Shown here in pieces: positions 34,241 to 42,960 of a DNA stretch of 53,033 nucleotides; position 1 is the first letter of the stretch, and every line of letters starts with the position of its first letter. Under the pieces are notes generated by a model. The model saw nothing but the letters and a program-made list of their open reading frames with translations. It did not search any database and had not been told where the DNA came from. Source of the DNA: Fidelibacterota bacterium (GTDB lineage Bacteria; Fidelibacterota; Marinisomatia; Marinisomatales; TCS55); NCBI GenBank assembly GCA_014382015.1, contig JACNKN010000031.1, positions 1 to 53,033 of the forward strand, written 5' to 3'. The position numbers and the translations under genes were made by a program.

Positions 34241-35319
34241 ATAGCACATTTTTTCAAAAATATCTTTTACCCGGGTTTATTTTTCAATCTTTGATTATCG
34301 GCGGCGGATATGGCACGGGTCGGGAATTGGTTGAATTTTTTCTCACAGCCGGTCCAATTGCAGGACTGGTGAATATGGGTGTCGCCACAATTATCTGGAG
34401 TATTGTGTTGGCCATTTGTTTTGAATTATCTCGTAAAGAAAGACATTATGAGTATCGATCTTTCATCCAGGGATTATTGGGAAGGGCCTGGATCAGTTAT
34501 GAAGTCCTTTACCTGATTGGTTTGATTTTGGTTGTGTCCGTTATGGGGTCCGCATCCGGTGAAATTATTCATGACATGTTTGGAATTCCAAATTTAATAG
34601 GTATCATAATGATGATGACCCTGGTTGGGGTAATCGTTTTCTTCGGCACGACCTTGATTGAAAAATTACTCTCTTTTTGGTCTATCATTTTATACGGTGT
34701 GTTTGCCATTATGTTTTTGGCTGTGTATTACCTTTATGGAGATGCCATTGGATCCAGTTTTAGTCAACAGGCCCGTGATGTCAGTTGGACAATGGGGGGT
34801 ATAAAATATGCAGCCTATAATATTGGTCTGGTTCCAGCCATTCTATTTTGTGTTCGTCATATTAAAACTCGGAAAGAAGCATTTATCTCGGGAATCGCTG
34901 CAGGCGCCATTGGCATGATTCCTGCTGTATTCATGTTTTTTGCCATGTTGAGCCAATATCCAAATGTATTAAATGCATCGGTGCCTGTAAATGCTGTTTT
35001 AGACAAAATTGGTTGGGATTGGTTTAAACTTATTTTTCAGATTGTGCTCTTTGGAACTTTTATTGAAACTGGGGTTGGATTGATTCATGGTTTCAATGAA
35101 AGAATCGCATCTGTCTATACGGCATTATCAAACCAATGGCGATCTGCTATCGGAATAGGATTATTAGTTATTTCAATATTTATAGCGAATGCAGTCGGTC
35201 TTGTGGGACTGATTGCCAAGGGGTACGGTGGATTGACTTGGGCTTACTGGATTATATTTGTTATACCGGTTTTGACTATTGGCGTTTGGAAAATATTGAA
35301 ACCGGAATTTACTTCCTAA
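34237..35319 (+). CDS. YkvI-type membrane transporter
   Basis: The 360-residue polytopic protein has about ten helices. The start IIGGGYGTGRELVEFFLTAG and later YAAYNIGLVPAILFCVRHIK (about residues 188-207) match the YkvI family, distantly related to amino acid/sodium symporters of the LeuT-like fold. It begins with TTG, overlapping the stop of the DUF1611 gene as TTGA, so the two are translationally coupled. In this setting it is likely to import an amino acid or derivative, perhaps D-glutamate or the product of the amidohydrolase; that is inference. Confidence 0.75.
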   Translation: MNSTFFQKYLLPGFIFQSLIIGGGYGTGRELVEFFLTAGPIAGLVNMGVATIIWSIVLAICFELSRKERHYEYRSFIQGLLGRAWISYEVLYLIGLILVVSVMGSASGEIIHDMFGIPNLIGIIMMMTLVGVIVFFGTTLIEKLLSFWSIILYGVFAIMFLAVYYLYGDAIGSSFSQQARDVSWTMGGIKYAAYNIGLVPAILFCVRHIKTRKEAFISGIAAGAIGMIPAVFMFFAMLSQYPNVLNASVPVNAVLDKIGWDWFKLIFQIVLFGTFIETGVGLIHGFNERIASVYTALSNQWRSAIGIGLLVISIFIANAVGLVGLIAKGYGGLTWAYWIIFVIPVLTIGVWKILKPEFTS

Positions 35320-35337
35320 CATTTTAGCCTGGATTAT

Positions 35338-35390
35338 GTGCCACAAAGACTTAAAGACATGAAGATTTATGTCTTGGGGTTCGTGAATTA
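35338..35390. repeat. Imperfect palindrome between convergent genes
   Basis: Around 35354-35376 AAGACAT faces ATGTCTT, and the flanks (CCACAAAG and TTCGTG) also pair partly. It resembles the dispersed palindromes seen elsewhere in the window and could terminate transcription from both sides. No T run follows, so this is only a structural remark. Confidence 0.3.
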
Positions 35391-35417
35391 ATCAAGTTAG
35401 AAAATATCAACTTTGCT

Positions 35418-36062
35418 TTAAGTTCGAATTAATCCAAATATTTTTGAAATGATTTCAATTGATTTAAACCAAATCAGGGCGATAGCTATATTGACTATGA
35501 CATAATATGGCCATGGACCAAATGCTTTTTCTATATCTAACGTGGCGTATCTAAAATCCAGAATATTTTGATCAAATATAATATTGAAAATTGCCATGAA
35601 TACGGCATAAACAATCAAGGCGATTAGACTGTTTTTCAGGGATTTTAATGATAATCCTCGATTATCATTTTTAATAAATTGAACGGTTAATATTAGTGGA
35701 ATTGAATGTTTGAGAATGAAACCAACAAATGAAATTGGATTTGAGTCCATTGGAGGCGCAACAGGATTATCAAAAATGAAAAGGGTTAATAGGCTCCCGG
35801 TCCAGCAAAAATAGAAAAAAATATCAAATAGAACTTGTCGGAATCGGAAACAAAGGAATAATCCCATTAGAATAGTAAAGTTACAAAGCCAAAGCATGAG
35901 ACCCGGATTGTGGGTAATATTATAATAGGTCGTTGTTACAACGGCAAATACTGTGGCAATAATAATCGCATATTTTGATATTGATTGCCCCGTCCAAACC
36001 AACCACAGGATGATCAATGAAAAAGAAAGAGATATGAAATATGGATTGATTATCATCATCAT
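35418..36062 (-). CDS. YwaF/TMEM164-like integral membrane protein
   Basis: The 214-residue protein has six or seven hydrophobic helices and no soluble domain. The C-terminal part, IFDQNILDFRYATLDIEKAF then GPWPYYVIVNIAIA, resembles the YwaF (TIGR02206) family with its characteristic GPWPxY before the last helix. The family's function is unknown. It is transcribed away from the GAPDH genes and convergent with the YkvI-type gene. Three ATG codons in a row (36054-36062) leave the exact start open. Confidence 0.6.
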   Translation of the reverse strand: MMMIINPYFISLSFSLIILWLVWTGQSISKYAIIIATVFAVVTTTYYNITHNPGLMLWLCNFTILMGLFLCFRFRQVLFDIFFYFCWTGSLLTLFIFDNPVAPPMDSNPISFVGFILKHSIPLILTVQFIKNDNRGLSLKSLKNSLIALIVYAVFMAIFNIIFDQNILDFRYATLDIEKAFGPWPYYVIVNIAIALIWFKSIEIISKIFGLIRT

Positions 36063-36180
36063 AAATATCTGTTGAATATAATTGTTTTTTGAAATTATTT
36101 AAAACAAACTAACTTTCATTATCGTTAGTGTAGTTTATTAACCATTTTTAAACCCCCCAACATAATTTTCGGGTATTATA

Positions 36181-37197
36181 ATGAATAAACCTTTAAGAAT
36201 TGGATTGTTTGGATTCGGCAGAATCGGTCGAAATATATTCCGAATTGGTCATAAAGATCCAAGATTTGAATTTGTAGCCATCAGCGATTTAGGAGATGTT
36301 GAAGCCATGCATTACTTATTGATGCGGGATTCAATTCATGGCGCCATGAATGATGAAATATCTCTGGATGGGAATTACTTAAAATATAACAATCATACTG
36401 TTCGACTCCTGGCAGGAGGGACTCCAGGGACCATCCCCTGGGATGCCTATCAGGTAGACATTGTCATTGATTCAACAGGTGCTTACCGCCATCGGGCTGA
36501 ATTACAACGCCATTTGGATGCAGGAGCCAATCGGGTTTTGGTTTCTAAACCACCCATTGATGATGTGGATCGTATGGTGATTAAAGGGTTAAATGATGGT
36601 GAAATTCACATAAATGATCGAATCATTTCTACCACATCTGCCACGACTCAGGTATTGGCACTCATGTTAAAAGTACTGGATGATGCATTTGGTGTGAAGC
36701 AGGCTATGATGACCACCATTCATGCATACACTTCTGACCAGCCGTTGGCCGATGCAGTCCGTTCGGATTTGCGAAGAAGCCGTTCTGCTGTGGAAAATAT
36801 TATTCCAAATGAAACATGGGCACCGGATTATGTCTCTCAACTCATGCCTCAATTCAAAGGTAAATTGGATGGGATGGCCATGAATGTTCCAGTGGCAAAT
36901 GGTTCATGTATTGATCTCACAACGGAAATGGAGAATATGCCGGATGTTGTTTCTGTAAATGCCGCCTTCAAAGCTGCCAGTGAAAATGAGTTAAAAGATA
37001 TCATTGGTTATACAGATGACCCCATTGTTTCCAGTGATGCAATTGGCAGTGGCGATACCATGGTTTTTGATGGCCCTGCCACCATGATAGCCTGTGATAA
37101 ATTATTAAAAACCATTGCCTGGTTTGATAATGGCTGGGGGTTTGCCAACCGTATTTTAGAATTAGCCGATGCCTATGCATCCCTTGGGGAGGCTTAA
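36181..37197 (+). CDS. GAPDH paralogue lacking the catalytic cysteine
   Basis: The 338-residue protein has the full GAPDH fold: IGLFGFGRIGRNIFR at the NAD site, HAYTSDQPLADAVRSDLRRS, FKGKLDGMAMNVPVANGS and FDNGWGFANRILEL. The active-site SCTTNC is replaced by SATTQV (Ala at residue 154), and the arginine of AxRVPV is Asn (MNVPV). The paired histidine (about H181) remains. It therefore should not carry out the usual phosphorylating oxidation by a thioester route. It may be a regulatory subunit, a hetero-oligomer partner or a repurposed enzyme. The next gene, six bases inside its regulatory reach, is a normal GAPDH. Confidence 0.88.
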   Translation: MNKPLRIGLFGFGRIGRNIFRIGHKDPRFEFVAISDLGDVEAMHYLLMRDSIHGAMNDEISLDGNYLKYNNHTVRLLAGGTPGTIPWDAYQVDIVIDSTGAYRHRAELQRHLDAGANRVLVSKPPIDDVDRMVIKGLNDGEIHINDRIISTTSATTQVLALMLKVLDDAFGVKQAMMTTIHAYTSDQPLADAVRSDLRRSRSAVENIIPNETWAPDYVSQLMPQFKGKLDGMAMNVPVANGSCIDLTTEMENMPDVVSVNAAFKAASENELKDIIGYTDDPIVSSDAIGSGDTMVFDGPATMIACDKLLKTIAWFDNGWGFANRILELADAYASLGEA

Positions 37198-37198
37198 G

Positions 37199-38200
37199 AT
37201 GAAAGTTGCCATAAATGGGTTCGGGCGGATTGGCCGCTCTGTTTTCAGGATTTTGAATGATAGAAAAAATGTTTCAGTTGTGGCTATCAATGATATTGCT
37301 GAAAATGATGCACTGGCGTATTTATTAAAATACGACACGGTGATGGGCAGATTTAATGATACAGTTGAATTGGATGGGAATGTTATGAAAACATCTCATA
37401 ATTCTGTTGAAATGATAGCGGAGCGAGATCCATCTCAATTACCATGGGACCGTTTAGGCGTAGATGTAGTCATCGAGGCAACGGGTATATTTCGGTCGAG
37501 AGATCAAATTCAACAGCATATTGATGCAGGAGCAAAACGGGTCATCCTCACAGTTCCGGCTAAAGATGAAATCGATTATACATTAGTCATTGGTGTCAAT
37601 GATGATGGACTCACTGCAGATCATAAAATAATTTCCAATGCCAGTTGTACCACAAATTGTTTGGCTCCCATGGCTAAAATTCTGAATGATAATTTCGGTA
37701 TTGAGTATGGGGTCATCAATACGATTCATGCCTATACGAACGATCAACGATTGGCTGATGTACCCCACTCCGATTGGCGCCGAAGCCGAGCTGCGGCGGA
37801 AAATATAATTCCTACGACTACGGGTGCAGCCAAGGCTGTGGGTAAGGTATTACCGGAATTAAAAGGTAAACTGGATGGGATTGCCATGCGCGTACCGGTT
37901 CCTGATGGTTCAGTGGTAGACAGTGTATTTCGATTGGGTAAAGATGTGACTGTGGATGAAATTAATGATGCCGTCTGTGAGGCCTCCAAGAGCGACGCCA
38001 TGGGGTCCGTGGTTGAATATTCCACTTTGCCAGTTGTATCCACAGATATTATTGGGAATCCCCATTCGTCTATTTTTGATGCCCCTTTCACAAAAGTTAT
38101 TGAAGGAAGTTTAGTCAAAACACTGAATTGGTACGATAATGAATGGGGTTATTCTAATCGGGTTGTGGACTTGGTGGACATTCTTAGTAAATTTAATTAA
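37199..38200 (+). CDS. gap: Glyceraldehyde-3-phosphate dehydrogenase, type I
   Basis: The 333-residue enzyme keeps all key parts: VAINGFGRIGRSVFR (residues 3-17), SCTTNCLAPM with catalytic Cys150, THAY-type histidine in NTIHAYTNDQ, and WYDNEWGYSNRVVDL at the C-terminus. It oxidises glyceraldehyde 3-phosphate with NAD and phosphate in glycolysis. GGGGAGG (37186-37192), inside the end of the first paralogue, positions ATG 37199. Its start directly follows the stop of the cysteine-less paralogue, so both are made from one transcript. A palindromic repeat pair lies just downstream. Confidence 0.95.
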   Translation: MKVAINGFGRIGRSVFRILNDRKNVSVVAINDIAENDALAYLLKYDTVMGRFNDTVELDGNVMKTSHNSVEMIAERDPSQLPWDRLGVDVVIEATGIFRSRDQIQQHIDAGAKRVILTVPAKDEIDYTLVIGVNDDGLTADHKIISNASCTTNCLAPMAKILNDNFGIEYGVINTIHAYTNDQRLADVPHSDWRRSRAAAENIIPTTTGAAKAVGKVLPELKGKLDGIAMRVPVPDGSVVDSVFRLGKDVTVDEINDAVCEASKSDAMGSVVEYSTLPVVSTDIIGNPHSSIFDAPFTKVIEGSLVKTLNWYDNEWGYSNRVVDLVDILSKFN

Positions 38201-38208
38201 GATATGAT

Positions 38209-38281
38209 GTAGAGACACGGCATGCCGTATCTTTACAATCAATCATTTATTCCGTACAGACGAGATTAATCGCGTCTCTAC
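38209..38281. repeat. Two 28-bp REP-like palindromes
   Basis: Positions 38209-38236 and 38254-38281 each form an imperfect 28-bp palindrome of the pattern GTAGAGAC-(core)-GTCTCTAC, with cores CGGCATGCCG and GAGATTAATCGC. A third copy lies at 38758-38785. They bracket the small membrane-protein gene and look like dispersed repeats; they may also act as transcript ends. Confidence 0.6.
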
Positions 38282-38745
38282 GTTTTATATTTCCTGTAAA
38301 TAAATACAATCAGAATTCCAGCAATATTGGGAAACCATATTTCCGGTCGAGACCATGGAATTCCATCGAAAGAAAAATCAGTCAAAGGCCACAAGAATTT
38401 TGTGGGAAAGAATTCTTTGGTGTGAAATGGAAAATCCAGAATGATATGAAATGGCCATCCAAGCATAGCGAAGGCAATATCTTTTCTATATCTATAAACA
38501 ATACCTATACATAAAAAAGCACTGATAAAACTGTGTGAAATATCATAATTGATAACCACCCACCAAGGGATGGATTCAGTCGGGGGTGGACTGCCCAAAT
38601 GAAATTCACCTGAGACAATGCGCAGTATAATTAATATTCCGAATGAAAATAAATCCGGCATGGCACCGAAAAAAAGTGCCAACCAGGGATGACCGCGGTA
38701 TCCAAATAATCCTTTTCCCCAGAGGGCGTGGCTGAATGTATCCAT
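38278..38745 (-). CDS. Membrane protein, YdjM-like metal-dependent hydrolase type
   Basis: The 155-residue protein has four hydrophobic segments and scattered histidines: MDTFSHALWGKGLFG at the start, MPDLFS, DISHSFISAF and WPFHIILDFPFH. This pattern resembles small membrane-bound metal-dependent hydrolases of the YdjM/DUF457 type, of unknown role. Its 3' end touches the palindrome at 38254-38281, and its 5' end is followed by another repeat copy. No ribosome binding site is obvious before the ATG. Confidence 0.55.
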   Translation of the reverse strand: MDTFSHALWGKGLFGYRGHPWLALFFGAMPDLFSFGILIILRIVSGEFHLGSPPPTESIPWWVVINYDISHSFISAFLCIGIVYRYRKDIAFAMLGWPFHIILDFPFHTKEFFPTKFLWPLTDFSFDGIPWSRPEIWFPNIAGILIVFIYRKYKT

Positions 38746-38757
38746 TAATTAAATTAT

Positions 38758-38785
38758 GTAAAGACACGGCATGCCGTGTCATTAG
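38758..38785. repeat. 28-bp REP-like palindrome at the end of the acetoacetyl-CoA synthetase gene
   Basis: The sequence pairs GACACGGC with GCCGTGTC around a central AT and shares its core with the copy at 38209-38236. It runs into the stop codon of the minus-strand synthetase gene (38782-38784). Confidence 0.6.
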
Positions 38786-40728
38786 GATAGGGCATCCAAA
38801 TTCTTATATAAATCCAATGATTCCGGATTGGCTAAGGCATCCTTATTCGTCACATCCTCACCCTGGATTATTTTCTTTACGGCAATTTCCACTTTTTTCC
38901 CATTAATGGTGTAAGGAATATCCTGTGTATCCAAAATAATGGCTGGCACGTGGCGGGGGGAACAATTAGATTGTATTGCTTTTTGGATTTTGATTACCAA
39001 CTCATCATTGAATGAACTCCCTCCATCCAGTATAATAAATAAAATAACGCGTTCATCCCCTTCCCAGGATTGCCCCACGACGAGGCTGTCTGTTATTTCA
39101 TCAAAGGCATCTACCACACGATAAATTTCAGCCGTACCGATACGAACCCCACCGGGATTGAGCGTCGCATCACTGCGCCCAAATATGGTAACGCCGCCAT
39201 GTTTATTAATTTCAATAAAGTCTCCATGATGCCAAATGTCTGGAAATTCATCGAAATAGGCATTGTGATATTTTTCTCCATTTTTATCATTCCAAAAATA
39301 AATGGGCATAGATGGGAACGGTTTTCGACAAACCAATTCTCCTTTTTCATTTTCTAACGCATTCCCTTTAAAATTGTATGCTGCCACATCCATACCCAAT
39401 CCGATACATTGGAGTTCCCCCCGATAGACCGGTAAGGTGGGATTTCCTCCTGCAAAACAGGAAATAATATCGGTCCCGCCGGAAATAGATGCCAATTGTA
39501 CATCTGATTTTATATGTTTGTACACATAGTCAAAACTTTCTTCTACTAGTGGAGACCCGGTTGAAAGGATGGTACGTAATGTTTTGAGTGAATGGGTTTT
39601 GACTGGAGAAATTCCTCCTTGCCGGCAGGCATCGATGAACTTGGCGCTGGTTCCAAAATGGGTGATGCCCAGTTCATCCACCATATCCCACATGGCATTT
39701 GGGGTTGGGTGAAAAGGTGTACCATCATAAAGAACAATGGTCGCTCCGATAGCCAAATTACTCACGAGCCAGTTCCACATCATCCATCCGCAGGTAGTGA
39801 AATAGAAAACAGTATCATCCTGAGAAATGTTGGTATGAAGTCGCAGCTCTTTCAGATGTTGAATTAACGTCCCACCCGCACCGTGGACAATAGATTTTGG
39901 CAGTCCAGTTGTCCCGCTGGAATACATAATGTAAAGTGGATGGTCGAAAGGGAGTTGTTCGAATTCAATTGGGCTCGGATTTGGATCGAGAAAGTCATTC
40001 CATAGAATACCGTTTTTAATGGAGGAAATATTTGGATTTGATTCTGTGTAGGGTGTAACCACAACTTGTTCAACGGATGGAAGTTGATCCAAAATGCTAT
40101 TCAGTTTATTAAGTGAATCAAATGTTTTTCCATTATAAAAATAGCCATTAGCCGCAAAGAGAACTTTAGGTTCGATCTGGGTAAAGCGGTCTAACACGCC
40201 CTTAATACCAAAGTCAGGAGAAGAAGAGGACCAGATAGCACCGATCGATGCGGTAGCCAGCATAGCAATAATCGTTTCAGGCATATTGGGCATGAACCCC
40301 GCCACACGATCATTATTTTGAACACCCATTTTTCTTAAAGCAAACGCGAGTTTTTCAACTTCAGCAAATAATTCATTATAGGTCAATGTTCGGATTGGTT
40401 GACCTTCCCCTTTGAAATGAATTGCCGGTTTATCCGAATGGATTCTCAATAAATTTTCGGCGAAATTAAACCGGGCACCTTCAAACCATTTGGCCCCGGG
40501 CATTTTGGTTTCGTCGTCCACAATTTGGGTATAATCGGATGAAAATTCTATCGCCATATATCCCCAAATCGCTTTCCAGAAATCAGAAATATGGGTTACT
40601 GACCATTCATGTAAATCTTGGTAACCATTAAGATCAAGATTGAAACGAACATTGACCTGTCTTCGAAATGCCTCCAATTGGGAGGCATCAATTTGATCTT
40701 GTGTGGGTGACCATAGTACGGGATTCAT
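38782..40728 (-). CDS. aacS: Acetoacetyl-CoA synthetase
   Basis: The 648-residue acyl-adenylate enzyme activates acetoacetate to acetoacetyl-CoA with ATP. Seen: the AacS-type start (LWSPTQDQIDASQLEAFR), KWFEGARFNFAENLL, the AMP-binding loop YSSGTTGLPKSIVHG (about residues 267-281), FGRSDATLNPGGVRIGTAEI and the late lysine region YTINGKKVEIAVKK. The order and length (about 650) match AacS rather than acetyl-CoA synthetase. I choose ATG at 40728 (minus strand) because AGGAAAAATA precedes it; a longer form would add 13 residues. It suggests use of acetoacetate or poly-hydroxybutyrate-derived carbon. Confidence 0.92.
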   Translation of the reverse strand: MNPVLWSPTQDQIDASQLEAFRRQVNVRFNLDLNGYQDLHEWSVTHISDFWKAIWGYMAIEFSSDYTQIVDDETKMPGAKWFEGARFNFAENLLRIHSDKPAIHFKGEGQPIRTLTYNELFAEVEKLAFALRKMGVQNNDRVAGFMPNMPETIIAMLATASIGAIWSSSSPDFGIKGVLDRFTQIEPKVLFAANGYFYNGKTFDSLNKLNSILDQLPSVEQVVVTPYTESNPNISSIKNGILWNDFLDPNPSPIEFEQLPFDHPLYIMYSSGTTGLPKSIVHGAGGTLIQHLKELRLHTNISQDDTVFYFTTCGWMMWNWLVSNLAIGATIVLYDGTPFHPTPNAMWDMVDELGITHFGTSAKFIDACRQGGISPVKTHSLKTLRTILSTGSPLVEESFDYVYKHIKSDVQLASISGGTDIISCFAGGNPTLPVYRGELQCIGLGMDVAAYNFKGNALENEKGELVCRKPFPSMPIYFWNDKNGEKYHNAYFDEFPDIWHHGDFIEINKHGGVTIFGRSDATLNPGGVRIGTAEIYRVVDAFDEITDSLVVGQSWEGDERVILFIILDGGSSFNDELVIKIQKAIQSNCSPRHVPAIILDTQDIPYTINGKKVEIAVKKIIQGEDVTNKDALANPESLDLYKNLDALS

Positions 40729-40872
40729 TATTTTTCCTAAAATTTGATAGGGTGATTTTATTCCCATTTTAGGTTAATTTCCATACAAGTTCGAAAGAAG
40801 AGATTTTTTGAAGTTAAAACACTTAAATAAAGACATTAAGTACACTTTGTTTCAATTTTGGGATAATTTTTA

Positions 40873-41334
40873 ATGATTAAAGGATTTTTGGGTATACTTT
40901 GTTTAGCACTATTGAATGGCTGCTGTGAGGATTGTGGACCAACTAATATCGCTTACCAATTTTATTACATTAATCAAAGTCAAGCAGATGTGATCTTGGT
41001 AGTGATGAAAGATAATGAATCTCCTTTAAAAAGTGATGTCATGATTCAGAACGACACAAGCCGATTTTGGTCTGATTTGGACGAAACAATGATTGAAAGT
41101 CACCATTTTGAGGCCTCTGATTCATTTACAATTCTTTTCCAAACAGTCCCACCTAAATGTATTGTTTTTGAAGGTGGGGTCACAGATTCAACGAATGATA
41201 TTCGATTAATTTCAAATTATAAATTGTTAGATATTCAATATGAAAATTTCGTTAACATTTATAAATATGCATATACTTTTAATAAAGATCATTATTCTCT
41301 CGCAGGAGAATGTCCCCCAAAGGTATTGGAATGA
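40873..41334 (+). CDS. Hypothetical lipoprotein
   Basis: The 153-residue product begins with a lipoprotein signal peptide (LALLNGCC, lipidated Cys about residue 17), followed by another cysteine pair (CCEDCG). The rest is a soluble domain rich in Ser, Asp and Asn with beta-like alternation, plus three later cysteines. I do not recognise a family. It is divergent from the synthetase gene and followed 54 bases later by another exported protein on the same strand. Confidence 0.6.
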   Translation: MIKGFLGILCLALLNGCCEDCGPTNIAYQFYYINQSQADVILVVMKDNESPLKSDVMIQNDTSRFWSDLDETMIESHHFEASDSFTILFQTVPPKCIVFEGGVTDSTNDIRLISNYKLLDIQYENFVNIYKYAYTFNKDHYSLAGECPPKVLE

Positions 41335-41388
41335 TCTTTTTATTATAAAATGATAATAATTTCCATGAAAGACTTTAAGAGGTAAAAA

Positions 41389-41901
41389 ATGAAATCCATA
41401 TTATTATTACTCATCACAGTTACAGCTATTGGAGCCATTCCAGCCAATTATGAAAAAGATGTGGCATCACTTGATTCAATTATCGAAGCACTATATGAGG
41501 TTATTTCCGGTGAAAAAGGGGAAGCCAGAGACTGGGATCGGTTTCGGTATTTATTCCACGAATCGGGTACACTCCGTTCTGTGGGCAAAACAAAAGAAGG
41601 GAAAGTGTACACCCGTGCCATGACGACTGAAGATTACATCAAACGAGCGGAACCATTTTTAGTTGGCAATGGATTTTTCGAAAGAGAGATCGGCCGGCGA
41701 ACAGAACAGTTTGGGTATATCGCTCATGTGTTTTCTACCTATGACAGCCGCCATTCAGCCAGCGATAAAAAGCCCTTTGCAAGGGGAATCAACAGTATCC
41801 AATTATTATATGATAATAATCGTTGGTGGATTATCAGTATTTATTGGAATGGAGAATCGGAAGCAAATCAACTTCCGCGAAAATATTTACGTAAAAGATG
41901 A
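41389..41901 (+). CDS. Exported NTF2/SnoaL-like small protein
   Basis: The 170-residue product has a cleavable signal peptide (ends IGAIPA). The domain reads SLDSIIEALYEVISG, RDWDRFRYLFHESGTL, EDYIKRAEPFL, then strand-rich FEREIGRR, VFSTYDSRH, FARGINSIQLLYDNNRWWIISIYW. This is the cone-shaped NTF2-like pattern, whose members bind or turn over small ligands, with unknown substrate here. AAGAGG lies eight bases before the ATG. Its 3' end is convergent with the AEC transporter, eight bases away. Confidence 0.7.
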   Translation: MKSILLLLITVTAIGAIPANYEKDVASLDSIIEALYEVISGEKGEARDWDRFRYLFHESGTLRSVGKTKEGKVYTRAMTTEDYIKRAEPFLVGNGFFEREIGRRTEQFGYIAHVFSTYDSRHSASDKKPFARGINSIQLLYDNNRWWIISIYWNGESEANQLPRKYLRKR

Positions 41902-41909
41902 ATCTTAAT

Positions 41910-42821
41910 TTAGGCTGTAAAAAACAAAAGTACCGGAAGCGTAACTGCCGCCATCGAAGATTGCACTGAAATAATCACGGCCATTACCTCAGCATCTCCT
42001 CCCATTTGACGCGCCAGGATATAACCGGAAGAAGCGGTGGGTAATCCAGAGAATAGAATTAAAACACTCCGGGTAACTATATCAATTTGGAATAAATCTG
42101 TGATAAGAAAAACAAAAACGGGTAAAAGTATTAACCGGATAAAGGTTGATGAAATGACTGCTTCCATGGATTGAGTTATAAGCCTGAGTTTTAATCCTGC
42201 CCCGACCGTTAATAGTCCAAATGTAACAGCTAATTTTCCCAGGGAGCTTAATATTTGATTGAAATCCCCGGGGAGGCCAATTCCGGATATATTTAAGGAG
42301 GTGCCAATGGCACAGGCTAAAATAAGGGGATTTCGAAAAATATATCCAAGTGTGTTTTGCAAATTAAGTCGTTTTTTCGGATTAAAAAAAGCCAGAATAA
42401 TGACACAAATAATATTGATGATTGGAATTAATAATCCAATGATTACTGCGGCAACTGCAATTCCTTTTTCACCAAAAAGTTGACCGGCAACTGCCAATCC
42501 GATATAGGAATTAAAACGGATACTCCCTTGGAAAACCGATGTAAAAACAGGGCGATCAAAATGGATTATTTTCCATGCAATAAATGTGAGTATAGATCCA
42601 ACGACCAGCATTAAATATAGAGATATTATTATGGGAAGAAATGTGGTCTCAGCATCATCATTCAATGCCAGTTTTGAAATGAGAAGGGAAGGGAATAGAA
42701 TATAATAAGTGAGCTGCTCAGCTCGCCGCCAGAACAGGAGGTTCTTTAATGCAAAATAGCGAAGAAAATACCCCAGTACAATTAAGCCAAAAACAGGTAG
42801 TAAAGCTGAAATAATTATCAT
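41910..42821 (-). CDS. AEC-family (auxin efflux carrier-like) transporter
   Basis: The 303-residue protein has about ten hydrophobic helices split into two halves. The patterns NLLFWRRAEQLTYYILFPSL near residue 31, FNSYIGLAVAGQLFG in the middle and LFSGLPTASSGYILARQMGG with an unwound helix near residue 265 fit the AEC family. Family members export or exchange organic acids such as malate or small anions; the substrate is not known here. It is on the minus strand, downstream of the long inverted repeat at 42849-42954. Confidence 0.82.
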   Translation of the reverse strand: MIIISALLPVFGLIVLGYFLRYFALKNLLFWRRAEQLTYYILFPSLLISKLALNDDAETTFLPIIISLYLMLVVGSILTFIAWKIIHFDRPVFTSVFQGSIRFNSYIGLAVAGQLFGEKGIAVAAVIIGLLIPIINIICVIILAFFNPKKRLNLQNTLGYIFRNPLILACAIGTSLNISGIGLPGDFNQILSSLGKLAVTFGLLTVGAGLKLRLITQSMEAVISSTFIRLILLPVFVFLITDLFQIDIVTRSVLILFSGLPTASSGYILARQMGGDAEVMAVIISVQSSMAAVTLPVLLFFTA

Positions 42822-42848
42822 GGGTTGTTTAGGAAATATTTAAGGGAT

Positions 42849-42954
42849 CAATAAAAAAGGTCTTGAAAATGCGCTGAATAGTCCTCTCTATAAACAGGGG
42901 TGCACAAAGAGCGGGGTGTATTGTATTATGTAATTTTCAAGACCTTTTTTATTG
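42849..42954. repeat. 22-bp perfect inverted repeat with 62-base loop between same-strand genes
   Basis: The arms at 42849-42870 and 42933-42954 are perfect reverse complements (core AAAAAAGGTCTTGAAAAT), separated by 62 bases. On the minus strand it follows the end of the sortilin-like gene, and each arm includes a T/A run, so it can act as a terminator in either direction. Long arms and a large loop also fit a small inverted-repeat element. Confidence 0.65.
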
Positions 42955-42960
42955 AAGATA

